A stretch of DNA of 64,000 nt from Acetatifactor sp. (lineage in GTDB: Bacteria > Bacillota > Clostridia > Lachnospirales > Lachnospiraceae): the NCBI GenBank assembly GCA_022511465.1, contig JAFLRM010000007.1:1-64000 (forward strand), written 5' to 3'. Within the stretch, counting starts at the first letter, position 1. Every line of letters starts with the position of its first letter. The notes under the pieces are model-generated. The model searched no databases, was not told where the DNA came from, and worked only from the letters and a program-made list of their open reading frames with translations. Of the stretch, positions 18,088-27,400 are shown piece after piece. Position numbers and translations under genes: made by a program.

Positions 18088-18158
18088 AGGGGAATAGTAC
18101 AGCGGTAGTGCGGCGGTCTCCAAAACCGTTAACGGGGGTTCGATTCCCTCTTCCCCTG
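18088..18158 (+). tRNA. tRNA-Trp (anticodon CCA)
   Basis: The acceptor stem AGGGGAA pairs with TTCCCCT, followed by discriminator G. The anticodon arm CGGT-CTCCAAA-ACCG gives anticodon CCA for tryptophan, and the T arm contains GGTTCGATTCC. CCA is not encoded at the 3' end. A promoter lies upstream and a terminator directly downstream, so it is a single-gene unit. An AT-rich accessory island begins about 70 bases beyond it; no repeat of the tRNA 3' end was found at the far side. Confidence 0.97.
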
Positions 18159-18170
18159 CTACTTAAAATG

Positions 18171-18208
18171 CTCAAGAATGTTGAATTTTCGGCGTTTTTG
18201 AGTTTTTT
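18171..18208 (+). terminator. tRNA-Trp terminator
   Basis: CTCAAGAATG pairs with CGTTTTTGAG (two wobble pairs) around a 12-base loop and is followed by TTTTTT. It begins 13 bases after the tRNA. Confidence 0.8.
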
Positions 18209-18229
18209 ATTGAGAGTATGAAAGTTTGA

Positions 18230-18373
18230 ATCTGTTGACAAAACCGAGTGTATGTCCAATATCACCATTTGAATCTGGTTGTCCTGCTTTCCCATCATAA
18301 AAAATGACCTGCTGATATTAATATAATAATTATACCATACAGAAGGTCATAATTCTTTAGTTTGTCAACAGAT
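18230..18373 (-). mobile_element. Internally deleted insertion-sequence remnant (MITE-like), 13-bp inverted ends
   Basis: The ends are perfect 13-base inverted repeats, ATCTGTTGACAAA and TTTGTCAACAGAT. Read on the minus strand, the inside holds a hairpin (ATGACCT.CTG paired with CAG.AGGTCAT) and an ATG starting a short frame, MMGKQDNQIQMVILDI, that runs directly into the second inverted repeat. That peptide looks like the first residues of an IS1182-type transposase as I remember them. The structure therefore suggests an element whose transposase middle and right part were deleted. No clear target duplication flanks it. The family assignment is tentative. Confidence 0.55.
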
Positions 18374-18395
18374 CCTTTTCTTCATAGGCCCAATT

Positions 18396-21170
18396 TTACT
18401 TCATTTTATGGAATTCTTCATAACGTATAAGTTCATCAAAATACAACACCCATGAATCTTGTAAATTACATTTTCTTTCTAAATAATTAGCTTGCCATTT
18501 ATCTAATATTGCATTTGCTAATATTGCATTTGTCAATATTGTATTTGATAAATCGGCTTCTATTAGTATTGCTCCATGTAGATCAGCATTGGTTAAATCA
18601 GCTCCTCTCAAATTTGCTCTTTCTAGATTTGCCCGCCTCAAATTTGCTCCTTCCAAATTTGCCCGGTTCAATTTAGCATTTGCTAAATTAGTTTCTACAA
18701 ATACTGACTTAATTAAATCAGTCTCTACAAAAACAGCATTTGTTAAATCGGCAAAGCTTAAATCAACATAGCTTAAGTCTGCTTGGGAAAAATCTGCGTT
18801 TATTAATGTTGAATATTCAAAAATTGCGTTCCTTATAATTGCCCTACTAAAATTAGCATTAGCCAGATCCGCTCTGAGAAAATTTGATTTTTCTAACATT
18901 GTGTTTTCAAAATTTGCATTTTTTAATTTTATTCCAGCCAAATTTATTTTTGTAAGAAACATTTTGCTTAAATTTGAATAATCCTCTTTATCTTTTTTAT
19001 TTTCCTCAAACGATATGCTACAATATTTTATATATTTTCCAAGTTGCAATCTATTAGCATCCATCAAAATATAAGATCTGTCACTTAAAACCAGTAATTC
19101 TCTTAATATTTTCACTATATTTATAAAACATTGAGTTTCCTTGCTAATAATATTTTTGCAGTTCATATTCTCACAAGAATAAAACATCCCATTTTTTAAC
19201 ATATTACCTACAATTGATTCTAACCATTGATAAAATAGTACGCTATCATTTTTGTTTAATGCCTTTATTACTTTATGACAAAAATAATTATTAATGGTCT
19301 GCGTAATTTGACCCTTTTTTAGATATATTGAAATATTTCTAGCAAATTCATCAATACATTCTTTTGATAATTTAGTTATTGCATTTTCGATAGAACTATA
19401 AATAGTTTCTGCTACAAAATACTCATAAATGGATCGATGCACAAAATATAGTACCTCTGTTTCTACTCCTTCACAGTGCTTTACCAACTTAAAGTAATTT
19501 CCAATCTTAAAATCCTGTTTTATATCCTCATTTTCATGCTCACCTTCTTTCATAACTCCGTCGCAGATAATTTCATATTCTTCCTGCGGAATACAAGCTT
19601 CATTAGAATTATTTTCAAACATCCATATTGCAATTTTTTTTGAAATTTGGTGTATTTGCTCCTTTATATCCCCAATTCTATGCTTATCTGCAAAATTTTT
19701 ATTTTCTATACATCTGTCATAAATACCACCTTTCACAGAAAAAATCTTGTCGTATATATCAACAATAGATCCCTCTTTATCAATAGTAATATTTAAAGCC
19801 AAAATCATATATAAAATAAGCGGAATACCTAATATCTGTTTGTTTTCTAACACTCTCGTTATTGTATGCCCTGATATAACACCATTTGTTTCCTCTTGAA
19901 AATGTGTACAAAAACTCTTTATTTGTTCCTCATCCCATGGCCGCAACGTAATATATCTACATTTAACTCTATCAAAATTTCGAACATAATTTTCTCTACA
20001 TGTAATAATTAATGAGAACCTTTCAACGTTTCTTTCTTTTATCAATTCCCAATATAATTTATCCAATATTTCCTTTCTATCACCTACACTAATTTCGTCA
20101 AGACCGTCAAGAATTAATGTTTTACCATTTAAATCACCATATGACAGGTTCAAAACATCTAATATTTCAATAGATATATTAGCTTTTTGCCAATCTATAC
20201 CTTTTAGATCTGCTGCAAATTGATAAACCATAATATCATCAATTTTATCAGTAAAATTAGCAGTGATCCATGTAATCAGCGTACTCTTACCTATTCCTGG
20301 TTGTCCCAAAATCAGAAGCATTTTGTTGTCAACCTTATTGTAAATATGTTTAGACAATAATTCGATTAAATTATTAGATTCTGTTTTATTTTGTCCCCAT
20401 ATAAAATGAGGAAGGTGATCTTCTATATACACATCACTCAATTTAACATTTACACCAGCATTTTCATCCCACTCATCAAAATCATTTAGGAACATATTAC
20501 CATTCCATTTATCAGCATACTCCTGTGTTCTGCTTTTTATCTCTTGTTTTTTATTCTGTGTATTTGTGCCTTGAGTTTGATCAATTATACTATGCAAAAT
20601 AGTAACTATTGCTTGATTATAAGCATCAAGATTATTAAAATTCTTTTGCATATAATTATATATCTTTTGCACATCTGCGTTAGTTTCATCAACTGAATTG
20701 CTTATCTGTCTCAAAATATCTTTCTCAAATTCTTTGCCTTCACGCATTAACCTAATTAACGCATCGGCAACAGCAAATAGCACTGATTTAATATCACTTT
20801 CACATTCTATATAACCACCCTTATCCTTACGAAATTCATCCCATAAATAAGCGCTCAATTTCACTCTATCATATTTACATTGTCTAAACACCTCTTCCGT
20901 TATTTCAACTTTTGAAAGTAAATATTTTATCTCAGCTACCACAAAATCAACATTTTCTTCTGAAATATTCATGGATTCCATGTTTTCTTTGGAAAGACTA
21001 TAATTAATTTTGGCTTTTTCCTTATCAATATAATCACTAATTATATTGACGCTTTTTTCAGAAAACCCATCTATTGAAATGCCAATTAATTCAGTAGCTA
21101 ACCCATTCCCCATTTTATTTTCTACTACTGACTTCAATATTGCCGAAATAATGTTATTTACAATGCTCAT
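18396..21170 (-). CDS. NACHT-like STAND NTPase with C-terminal pentapeptide repeats; candidate anti-phage protein
   Basis: A 924-residue AT-rich gene unlike its neighbours. Residues 1-250 are helical with no named domain. The NTPase domain has Walker A GQPGIGKST at 289-297, Walker B LILDGLDE at 352-359 with the paired acidic residues typical of NACHT, a TCREN sensor at about 390, and the FVHRSIYEYFVAE block at 576-588 common in STAND proteins. Residues 739-889 are about 30 pentapeptide repeats of the A(D/N)LXX type, expected to fold as a right-handed beta-helix. NACHT proteins with varied C-terminal sensors are known bacterial anti-phage proteins. Here I infer that the repeats sense and the N-terminus is the effector. 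It has its own promoter and a GGGGG ribosome site, sits alone between the IS remnant and a plus-strand small reading frame, and no integrase is nearby. Confidence 0.8.
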   Translation of the reverse strand: MSIVNNIISAILKSVVENKMGNGLATELIGISIDGFSEKSVNIISDYIDKEKAKINYSLSKENMESMNISEENVDFVVAEIKYLLSKVEITEEVFRQCKYDRVKLSAYLWDEFRKDKGGYIECESDIKSVLFAVADALIRLMREGKEFEKDILRQISNSVDETNADVQKIYNYMQKNFNNLDAYNQAIVTILHSIIDQTQGTNTQNKKQEIKSRTQEYADKWNGNMFLNDFDEWDENAGVNVKLSDVYIEDHLPHFIWGQNKTESNNLIELLSKHIYNKVDNKMLLILGQPGIGKSTLITWITANFTDKIDDIMVYQFAADLKGIDWQKANISIEILDVLNLSYGDLNGKTLILDGLDEISVGDRKEILDKLYWELIKERNVERFSLIITCRENYVRNFDRVKCRYITLRPWDEEQIKSFCTHFQEETNGVISGHTITRVLENKQILGIPLILYMILALNITIDKEGSIVDIYDKIFSVKGGIYDRCIENKNFADKHRIGDIKEQIHQISKKIAIWMFENNSNEACIPQEEYEIICDGVMKEGEHENEDIKQDFKIGNYFKLVKHCEGVETEVLYFVHRSIYEYFVAETIYSSIENAITKLSKECIDEFARNISIYLKKGQITQTINNYFCHKVIKALNKNDSVLFYQWLESIVGNMLKNGMFYSCENMNCKNIISKETQCFINIVKILRELLVLSDRSYILMDANRLQLGKYIKYCSISFEENKKDKEDYSNLSKMFLTKINLAGIKLKNANFENTMLEKSNFLRADLANANFSRAIIRNAIFEYSTLINADFSQADLSYVDLSFADLTNAVFVETDLIKSVFVETNLANAKLNRANLEGANLRRANLERANLRGADLTNADLHGAILIEADLSNTILTNAILANAILDKWQANYLERKCNLQDSWVLYFDELIRYEEFHKMK

Positions 21171-21198
21171 TTTTTATTCCCCCTTGCTTTTGATAATA

Positions 21199-21227
21199 AT
21201 TATAATATTTGCATATTACCATTTCAA
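21199..21227 (-). promoter_or_regulatory. Promoter of the NACHT-like gene
   Basis: On the minus strand TTGAAA and a perfect TATAAT are separated by 17 bases, about 28 bases before the ATG. The 536-base stretch 21171-21706 contains, besides this, only a short hydrophobic reading frame, a strong terminator and the promoter of the response regulator gene. Confidence 0.75.
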
Positions 21228-21324
21228 GCCAATGCACATATATATTGACACATTCCAAATGTATAGAGGGCAGGGGGTACATTCAATCCAAAAATATTTA
21301 GGGTACCTACTATATAGATGCCCT

Positions 21325-21405
21325 ATGAGTATAATGGAAGTGCTTACATTATCACTTGTTGTATTAGCGGCTCTGTCTCATATAGACAATCACAAAAAGA
21401 AATAA
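21325..21405 (+). CDS. Candidate 23-26-residue hydrophobic peptide, type I toxin-like
   Basis: A short frame encodes a peptide starting MSIMEVLTLSL, continuing VVLAALSHIDNHKKK. One hydrophobic helix is followed by a positively charged tail, the layout of small holin-like or Fst/TxpA-type toxin peptides of Bacillota. Its stop codon is just before a very strong terminator. The weakness is the start: no good ribosome site precedes either ATG (21325 or 21334). It lies in the island between the NACHT-like gene and the HD-GYP gene. It could also be chance. Confidence 0.35.
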   Translation: MSIMEVLTLSLVVLAALSHIDNHKKK

Positions 21406-21479
21406 GCATCCTCATATGAAGTGACCCCCTTTTGTCAGACAACAATCTAACGAAAGGGGGCACTTCAGAGGTGCTTTTT
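21404..21479 (+). terminator. Very long terminator hairpin in the island
   Basis: Three stacked stems pair in order: AAGCA-CCTC with GAGG-TGCTT, GAAGTG with CACTTC, and CCCCCTTT with AAAGGGGG. They enclose an 18-base-range loop and are followed by CTTTTT. It ends plus-strand transcription, presumably from the small reading frame that stops at 21405. Confidence 0.75.
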
Positions 21480-21602
21480 ACATGCAGTTTTCATATCTGA
21501 TTGCTTTATACTGGAATCGATCAAGAATGTGTTTCTTCCAGATCTCCCCACAGTTTTTCTCAAATATTACTCTTCGCATTCTATTTTCCACATCATCTAA
21601 GG

Positions 21603-21631
21603 TTGAATTATGCAAAAACTTAGGATATAAT
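21603..21631 (+). promoter_or_regulatory. Promoter of the response regulator/HD-GYP gene
   Basis: TTGAAT and a perfect TATAAT are separated by 17 bases, leaving a leader of about 70 bases before the ATG at 21707. Confidence 0.7.
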
Positions 21632-21706
21632 TTATATAATATCACGACTTCATACAGAGGGTCGCGTCAATTTTTTATCAATGTTTTTGAAAAAGGAGAG
21701 GGCAAA

Positions 21707-22792
21707 ATGACAAAAGACACAATTTTAATTGTTGATGATGCAGAGATCAATCGCGAGATGATAAAGTTCATATTTGAGGAGCAGTACAACGTCCTTGAAG
21801 CCGAGAACGGACAGCAGGCCATCGATATTATAAAGGAAAAGAGCGAACACCTGTGTATTATATTCCTTGACCTGCTTATGCCTGTTAAATCGGGGCTTGA
21901 TGTTTTAAAATTTATGAATCTTGAAAATTATATTGACTACATACCTGTGATCATGATAACCGGCGAAGCAACTAACGAGAGTGATGAAAAGGCATACGAG
22001 TACGGTGCTTCTGATATTATATACAAACCCTTTGCGCCAAACGTTGTAATGCGTCGCGCAAAGAATATCATGGAGCTGTTTGAGCATAGGATCGATATCG
22101 AGAAAAAGCTTGAGGAACGTACCAAAGAACTCATGGCAAGCCGCAGGAAACTTGAGGAGAGCAATGACTTCCTTGTCAATGCGTTAAGTTCGGTTATTGA
22201 GCTCAGAAACTTTGAGTCAAACGAGCATATTCTCCGGGTCAAGTATTTCACAAAGCTATTTTTGAAATATATTCAGAAGTTTTATCCAAAGTATGGTATT
22301 ACAGACGAAGCTGCAGCCCTTATTGTGAACGCATCCACCGTACACGACATCGGAAAGATCGCTATTCCCGACAACATACGCCTAAAACTTGGAGAACTCA
22401 CCAAGGCGGAGGCCGAAGAGATGAGGAAGCATACCATCTACGGCTGCGAACTTTTGGAGAAGTTTAAGCAGGAAGACAATGAGTTTTACCGTTACTGCTA
22501 TGACATATGCAGATATCACCATGAGAGATATGACGGCAATGGCTATCCTGACAGACTCAAAGGTGATGATATTCCCATCTGGGCACAGATCGTTTCTATC
22601 GTTGACGCTTATGACGAGCTTGTAAGCGGCAAAATGTATAAGATACCTTATGCCGTAACCGAGGCGGCCCATGTGATCGAGAATGGCGAGATCGGGGTCT
22701 TCTCTCCCGAGATGCTGGATTGCTTCGAACTTGCCAAGATAGAGATGTTTGCTGTCAGCGAAGGCACTACGTCAGTTACCGATCTTTTGTAA
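21707..22792 (+). CDS. Response regulator with HD-GYP phosphodiesterase output
   Basis: A 361-residue RpfG-type protein. The receiver domain (about 1-120) has the acidic pair D10-D11, the phospho-acceptor D55 in FLDLLMP, T85 and K107 in IYKPF. A coiled linker (about 130-160) leads to an HD-GYP domain with VHDIGKIAIPD, EEMRKHTIYG, HHERYDGNGYPDRLKGD and IVDAYDEL. The metal and GYP signatures are intact, so it probably hydrolyses c-di-GMP when phosphorylated. The ATG at 21707 has AAGGAGAG upstream; longer forms of the frame lack a ribosome site. No partner kinase is adjacent, so it is an orphan. It has its own promoter and terminator and lies at the end of the AT-rich island, but looks less AT-rich than the NACHT-like gene. 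Confidence 0.9.
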   Translation: MTKDTILIVDDAEINREMIKFIFEEQYNVLEAENGQQAIDIIKEKSEHLCIIFLDLLMPVKSGLDVLKFMNLENYIDYIPVIMITGEATNESDEKAYEYGASDIIYKPFAPNVVMRRAKNIMELFEHRIDIEKKLEERTKELMASRRKLEESNDFLVNALSSVIELRNFESNEHILRVKYFTKLFLKYIQKFYPKYGITDEAAALIVNASTVHDIGKIAIPDNIRLKLGELTKAEAEEMRKHTIYGCELLEKFKQEDNEFYRYCYDICRYHHERYDGNGYPDRLKGDDIPIWAQIVSIVDAYDELVSGKMYKIPYAVTEAAHVIENGEIGVFSPEMLDCFELAKIEMFAVSEGTTSVTDLL

Positions 22793-22822
22793 TAGCATCA
22801 ATATTACAGCCTCTTCCTTGTT

Positions 22823-22863
22823 GATAGTTCTGTCGAATATTTCGACAGAACTATCTTTGTTTA
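22823..22863 (+). terminator. Terminator of the HD-GYP gene
   Basis: GATAGTTCTGTCGAA pairs perfectly with TTCGACAGAACTATC around a three-base loop and is followed by TTTGTTTA, 30 bases after the stop. Confidence 0.9.
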
Positions 22864-22873
22864 GCTCGCCTTC

Positions 22874-24406
22874 CTAACACTTCTCATAAGTCTGCTCAAA
22901 AATCTTCTGCTCAATAATATAGACATCGTGCAGGTCATCCTTGCGCACCGCCAGATAATCCCCCTCCTTGCCCAGCATATACTTTTCCTCATCCCAGGCG
23001 GTGAACACCTTGACGCGGTGATCCAGCTTCTTCACATAGATAAAGACCTCTCCAGTGGGAACACAGGATCTCGCATAGGGGATCAAGGACACACTCTTCC
23101 CCTCTGCCACGTCCTTGATAGTGGGCTCATACTCCCCCTGAAAGACATAGGGCTCATCCAAATACTTATAGCTTCGCTCAAACTTCAGCCTGTCGTTGGG
23201 GTAAACCTCCCCCTGAATGCCGATCATGATATACAGATCATCGTAGATCGACACATCCAGATCTCCCTCCAGCGTGCGGACACAGATCTTGGTGCCAAGC
23301 GGGAATACCTGATCCGCATCCACATACCCGATGGGGATCTTTTTCTTCCGGTAAGCCTCCATGCCTGCCAGATCTGCCTCGTAGTCCTTGGCGTAGATGA
23401 TCTCAATATCGTCGAAGTAATCCTCCATCCGCCAGTCCAGAAGTGCTTCTACACCCTCCTGAAGATCCACGTCCCTCGGTCTGTTCTTTTCAACCAAAAA
23501 CTCCTCATAGGCCTTCTGCAGAAGCTCCATCTGGATAAAACCGCCGGCTTTCTCCAAATGTCCGCCGCCGGACCCAATGCCCTCTGTGATAAACTCCGCC
23601 AGCTCACTGGCCTTGACCTCCTTCACGCAGCTTCTCACGGAGATCTTCACCCCGAAGGGCTGTATACTATACACCAGGCAGGTTTCCACCGTGTCCACCT
23701 CCAGCATCAGATCACTGATCATCCCCAAAATATTGGGATCACAGGGCTTAGCCATCGCCACTGCATAGTGGTAAGTCTCATTATACCGATAGTTTATCAG
23801 GGCCTGTCCGGCGATCTCCAACTCCTTCAAGGACAGATTGGCATTGCGAAAACGTGTGATCAGGCTTCGGTCAAAGACAGCGTCATCCCGCAGATCCTTG
23901 TCCAGCGGGTGAGACACCTCCGTGAAATTATTGGTGTCCGTCATCAGACCGTAATACAGAGCTGTTGCCAGCGGCTTGTCCTCATTGACCTTCCATCCTT
24001 CGGCTTCCAAAAGCTCACACACGATCGTGGAGCAGGCGCCCAGATTACTCCGCACCTCATTCAGTTCGGGTAAAGGCCCGCTTACCTGATGGTGATCAAT
24101 GACCGCCACATTTTTCGCCTCAAAACGGGTCACATTTCCCTCTCCGTATTGACAGTCAACCGTTACCAAAAGATCCGGAGGCTCCAGTGTCTCCACATGC
24201 TCCACCGGAATCTGCAACATATCCTTCATCAACATCAGATTGCTCTTTTGAATAGGATATCTGCCGCCGTAGACAAAGCGCACGTCCTTTCCCTGTGCCT
24301 TGAAATAAGTATAAACTCCAAAACCGCTGGCCAATGCATCCGCATCCGGATTGTCATGACACTGTACCACGATTTGATCATATGATAATAGCTCACTCAG
24401 CCTCAT
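22874..24406 (-). CDS. DHH-family phosphoesterase
   Basis: A 510-residue protein whose N-terminal 300 residues are a DHH/DHHA1 phosphoesterase: CHDNPDADALASG, TVDCQYGEGN, the DHH motif in VIDHHQVSG, MTDTNNF, and the DHHA1 signature GSGGGHLEKAGG. Such enzymes act as nanoRNases or cyclic-dinucleotide and pAp phosphatases. The class cannot be fixed from sequence. The C-terminal 200 residues, with EGDLDVSIYDDLYIMIGIQGEVYPNDRLKFERSY, are an added domain I do not recognise. The ATG at 24406 has AAGGAGA about 7 bases upstream. The gene follows the broken TIR gene on the same strand after about 50 bases and probably belongs to the radA transcription unit. Confidence 0.85.
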   Translation of the reverse strand: MRLSELLSYDQIVVQCHDNPDADALASGFGVYTYFKAQGKDVRFVYGGRYPIQKSNLMLMKDMLQIPVEHVETLEPPDLLVTVDCQYGEGNVTRFEAKNVAVIDHHQVSGPLPELNEVRSNLGACSTIVCELLEAEGWKVNEDKPLATALYYGLMTDTNNFTEVSHPLDKDLRDDAVFDRSLITRFRNANLSLKELEIAGQALINYRYNETYHYAVAMAKPCDPNILGMISDLMLEVDTVETCLVYSIQPFGVKISVRSCVKEVKASELAEFITEGIGSGGGHLEKAGGFIQMELLQKAYEEFLVEKNRPRDVDLQEGVEALLDWRMEDYFDDIEIIYAKDYEADLAGMEAYRKKKIPIGYVDADQVFPLGTKICVRTLEGDLDVSIYDDLYIMIGIQGEVYPNDRLKFERSYKYLDEPYVFQGEYEPTIKDVAEGKSVSLIPYARSCVPTGEVFIYVKKLDHRVKVFTAWDEEKYMLGKEGDYLAVRKDDLHDVYIIEQKIFEQTYEKC

Positions 24407-24456
24407 CTTCTGTCTCCTTAATCCGGCAACGCGTCTCAATCCCACGCGCCCGCCTG

Positions 24457-27400
24457 TCAATCCACGTTGTACCTGGTTCTCTCCAACTCGGTCAAACGAA
24501 CGTCCCCAAACTGCTCTGCGGCTTCCTTCAGCAACATATCAAGCGTCTTATAAGGAAAGCGGTACAGGCTGGCATAATTTGCGGCAAACACGGCACTCGC
24601 CCTTGGCAGATAAGCCAGTCCGTCTTCCATATGTGCAATGCACTCATAGGTGGATCCGTTTAAGATCATCATGTCCACACTTGTCACAAGGCTGATCGTA
24701 TCCGCATCCTCATCCACCGTCATACTCTTTATCTGATAATACTGCTCCGGGGCAATATAGACAAACTTTTGTTCCTCCATGTCATAGACTCGCAGGTAGT
24801 AGTCGTCCCCCTGAAGTATCAGTCTGCTACCGTCCTCAAGAAAATGCAGAAACCTCCTGTGTACGCCTGCAAAGGGAATCTCCGCTCTCAGCTCATAGCC
24901 CTCCGTCTCATAGATCCGCATCGTTCCGTCCGTACAGTAGACTGCAAGCAATACTCCATCCTCACTCAGCGTGATCGCCGACAAGTCACTGATACGCCGA
25001 CTCAGCAAATGTTCTCCCAGAGGAACCGGTGTGATCCGGCCGGTTGCCGTTTCAATCTCGATCAGCCCCTGATCCTGCAGATTTGCATAGAGCTTGCTCC
25101 CATCCGCCGACAACTCGGCATCAAAAATATTTACATAAGAAGCATCTCCTCTGACATCGATCGTCTCAGCGATCTCCCAACTCTGAAGATCCAACGCATA
25201 AAGCACACCACTGGCATAACAAAGCGCTGTTGTTCGATTGCTGTCCCACTTAATGTTTGGGGCGATCGTACTCTCCACAGATAGTATATCGGTCTGACCG
25301 GTCTCCACATCATAGCGCACAAATTGTCCATCCGTGTCCAATAGCACAAAGTGGCTGTCGTCGATAAATCCCATCCCGTTCTGATAACCGATATCGCCTC
25401 TCCACTCTCCCACCGGCTCATTCCCCATAATTCGATAGAAATAGCAGATATCCTCGTCTAAAGAAATATTGATCCTCACCACATAGTAAGTTTCCTCCGG
25501 AGAATAAAGAACATCTCTTACTCTGCCCTCATAGGTATGCAATTCCTCTGCACCGGCACCCTGATGGTACTTCATCATCGTCAGGTCGGGGGAAGCATAT
25601 GCCTCGACCACCACCGTACTGTTTTGGATCGCCATATCGGTCAGGTTCTTTCCTGTGTCAATGGCAGATGAGGTATAATTGATGCCTGTGGTCATATCTA
25701 CAATATCGATAATGCCACTGCTCTCTCCAAGATATCCGTAGGAGGAATTTTTCGCCACCATAAAAGATTGTATCCCGTTATTGACATTCACCTGCGCGAT
25801 CAATTCTCCCGTAGCGCTGTCCCATGTGTATGCAGATTGATCCACTGACAATAGAACCTGATCATAGCTCTTGCCGGTATTATCCTGATACTCACGACAC
25901 TTCAATTGGAACATCGCCGAATCGATTCCCAACAACTGATAGGGTACCGTTTGTGTCCAGACCGTTCTTCCGGCAGACAGATCAAACTTCTCCACATATG
26001 CGGTGCCAAGGTCTCCCAAGCTCACATCACTCATGTCAACTCTTTCGTGGCTGACCACCACCAACTGGTTATCCTGAGTGAAAGCCACCCTGGAAATATA
26101 AGGCCACGCCGTGGCACACACTCTCTTCTCCCCGCTTTCTAAGTCAATCACCGTGACACTTCCGCCGGATGATCTCTCCCACATAAAGTGGGAGACCGCA
26201 AAGAGACTTTTATCGCTGCTCAGGGCATAGGAAATGCTGAAAGATGCTTCTTGATCATTTTCCACGCGGGACTTCACCCCGCCATTCTCCAGATCGACCA
26301 AGACCACCTCCTCGTTGGAGATATAAATGGCCGTCGCCGAATCCGGATCGATCACACAGTCTGTGCCCTATTCCAGGTCAGTCAAACGCCATTCTTCCTC
26401 ACCCTCCAAATTTACACAGCGCAAACCGCTATCCTCGGCAATGATCAGGTTATCCCCATAGAGCTGCGCCGCCATAGGTGATTTCACGTAACCGCTGTCA
26501 TTCAACTCAGGCATGCACTTTAAGAGCAACTCCCCTGTATTCAAATTCCAGACGTAAATATATTGTCCCCGATCTATGGATACCAGGCGCTCTCCGGAGA
26601 CATCAAAACAAAAGGAGGCGACCGGCTGATCGTGCGCCAGACTGCGATCCATCCCTATGACATTTCCCGTATCATAGCTTCTGAGCGCCTCGCTCAGTGC
26701 ATATTGGGCGCTGGCCACATAGGGTCTGTCATTCCCCTCTGAGGGCAGCGCCTCCAAGGCAACCAGCACGGCGCTCTGCCTGTCGCCGTACCGAAACAGT
26801 TCCAAAGAGGTCTGCGCCAGATATTTTGACTGATTGATCTGCTTCTCCTGATAATTCCTCCGGATCATAGCAGCATTGTAGGCGCTGTACACACCAAACG
26901 CCAGACCGAGCACAGCCACCCCTGCCGCCACCGACATCATCTTCCTCATGCGGCGCTCCCTGTGCCGCTGCCTCAGATCATCATAACTGCAGTGCAGGAT
27001 GGGTGCCGCCAGACGCATCAACTTCGTCCTAAGCTTCCGGTCAATCTCTTTCCTGGATCTGCCTCTCACATCCGCCGCCAGTGGCTCCACAGGGTTTCCT
27101 TCCTCATTCACAAGAATCTGCTGCGGAAAGGACTGATCCGGCTCCCCTTCGATGAGGATCGCCAACACATGCTCTCTGCCGTGCATTTGAATAAAGGTCT
27201 CAATCTCCTTCTGCACCCAATAAGATTCCGGTGTGCGCGGCGAACAGATGACCAGAAGAAACTCCGATCCTCTCAGTGCACCCTCGATATTTTCTCCCAA
27301 GTCGCTGCCTATGGGCAGCTCCTCCTGATCCCGAAATACTCTCTTGATACTTTTCTTACCACTCTTTTTGGCCACAGGCCTAGGTACTTTGAAGGTCTCA

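Noticed and set aside
18088..18158. tRNA-Trp as an attachment site of an integrative element
   Set aside because: I looked for a repeat of the tRNA 3' end downstream and for an integrase and found neither in the window.
18050..18298. Minus-strand reading frame of 82 codons across tRNA-Trp
   Set aside because: Most of it is antisense to the tRNA, and the part RGRGNRTPVNGFGDRRTTAVLFP is the known artefact of translating a tRNA on the wrong strand. Only its start (MMGKQDNQ...) is of interest and is listed as the IS remnant.
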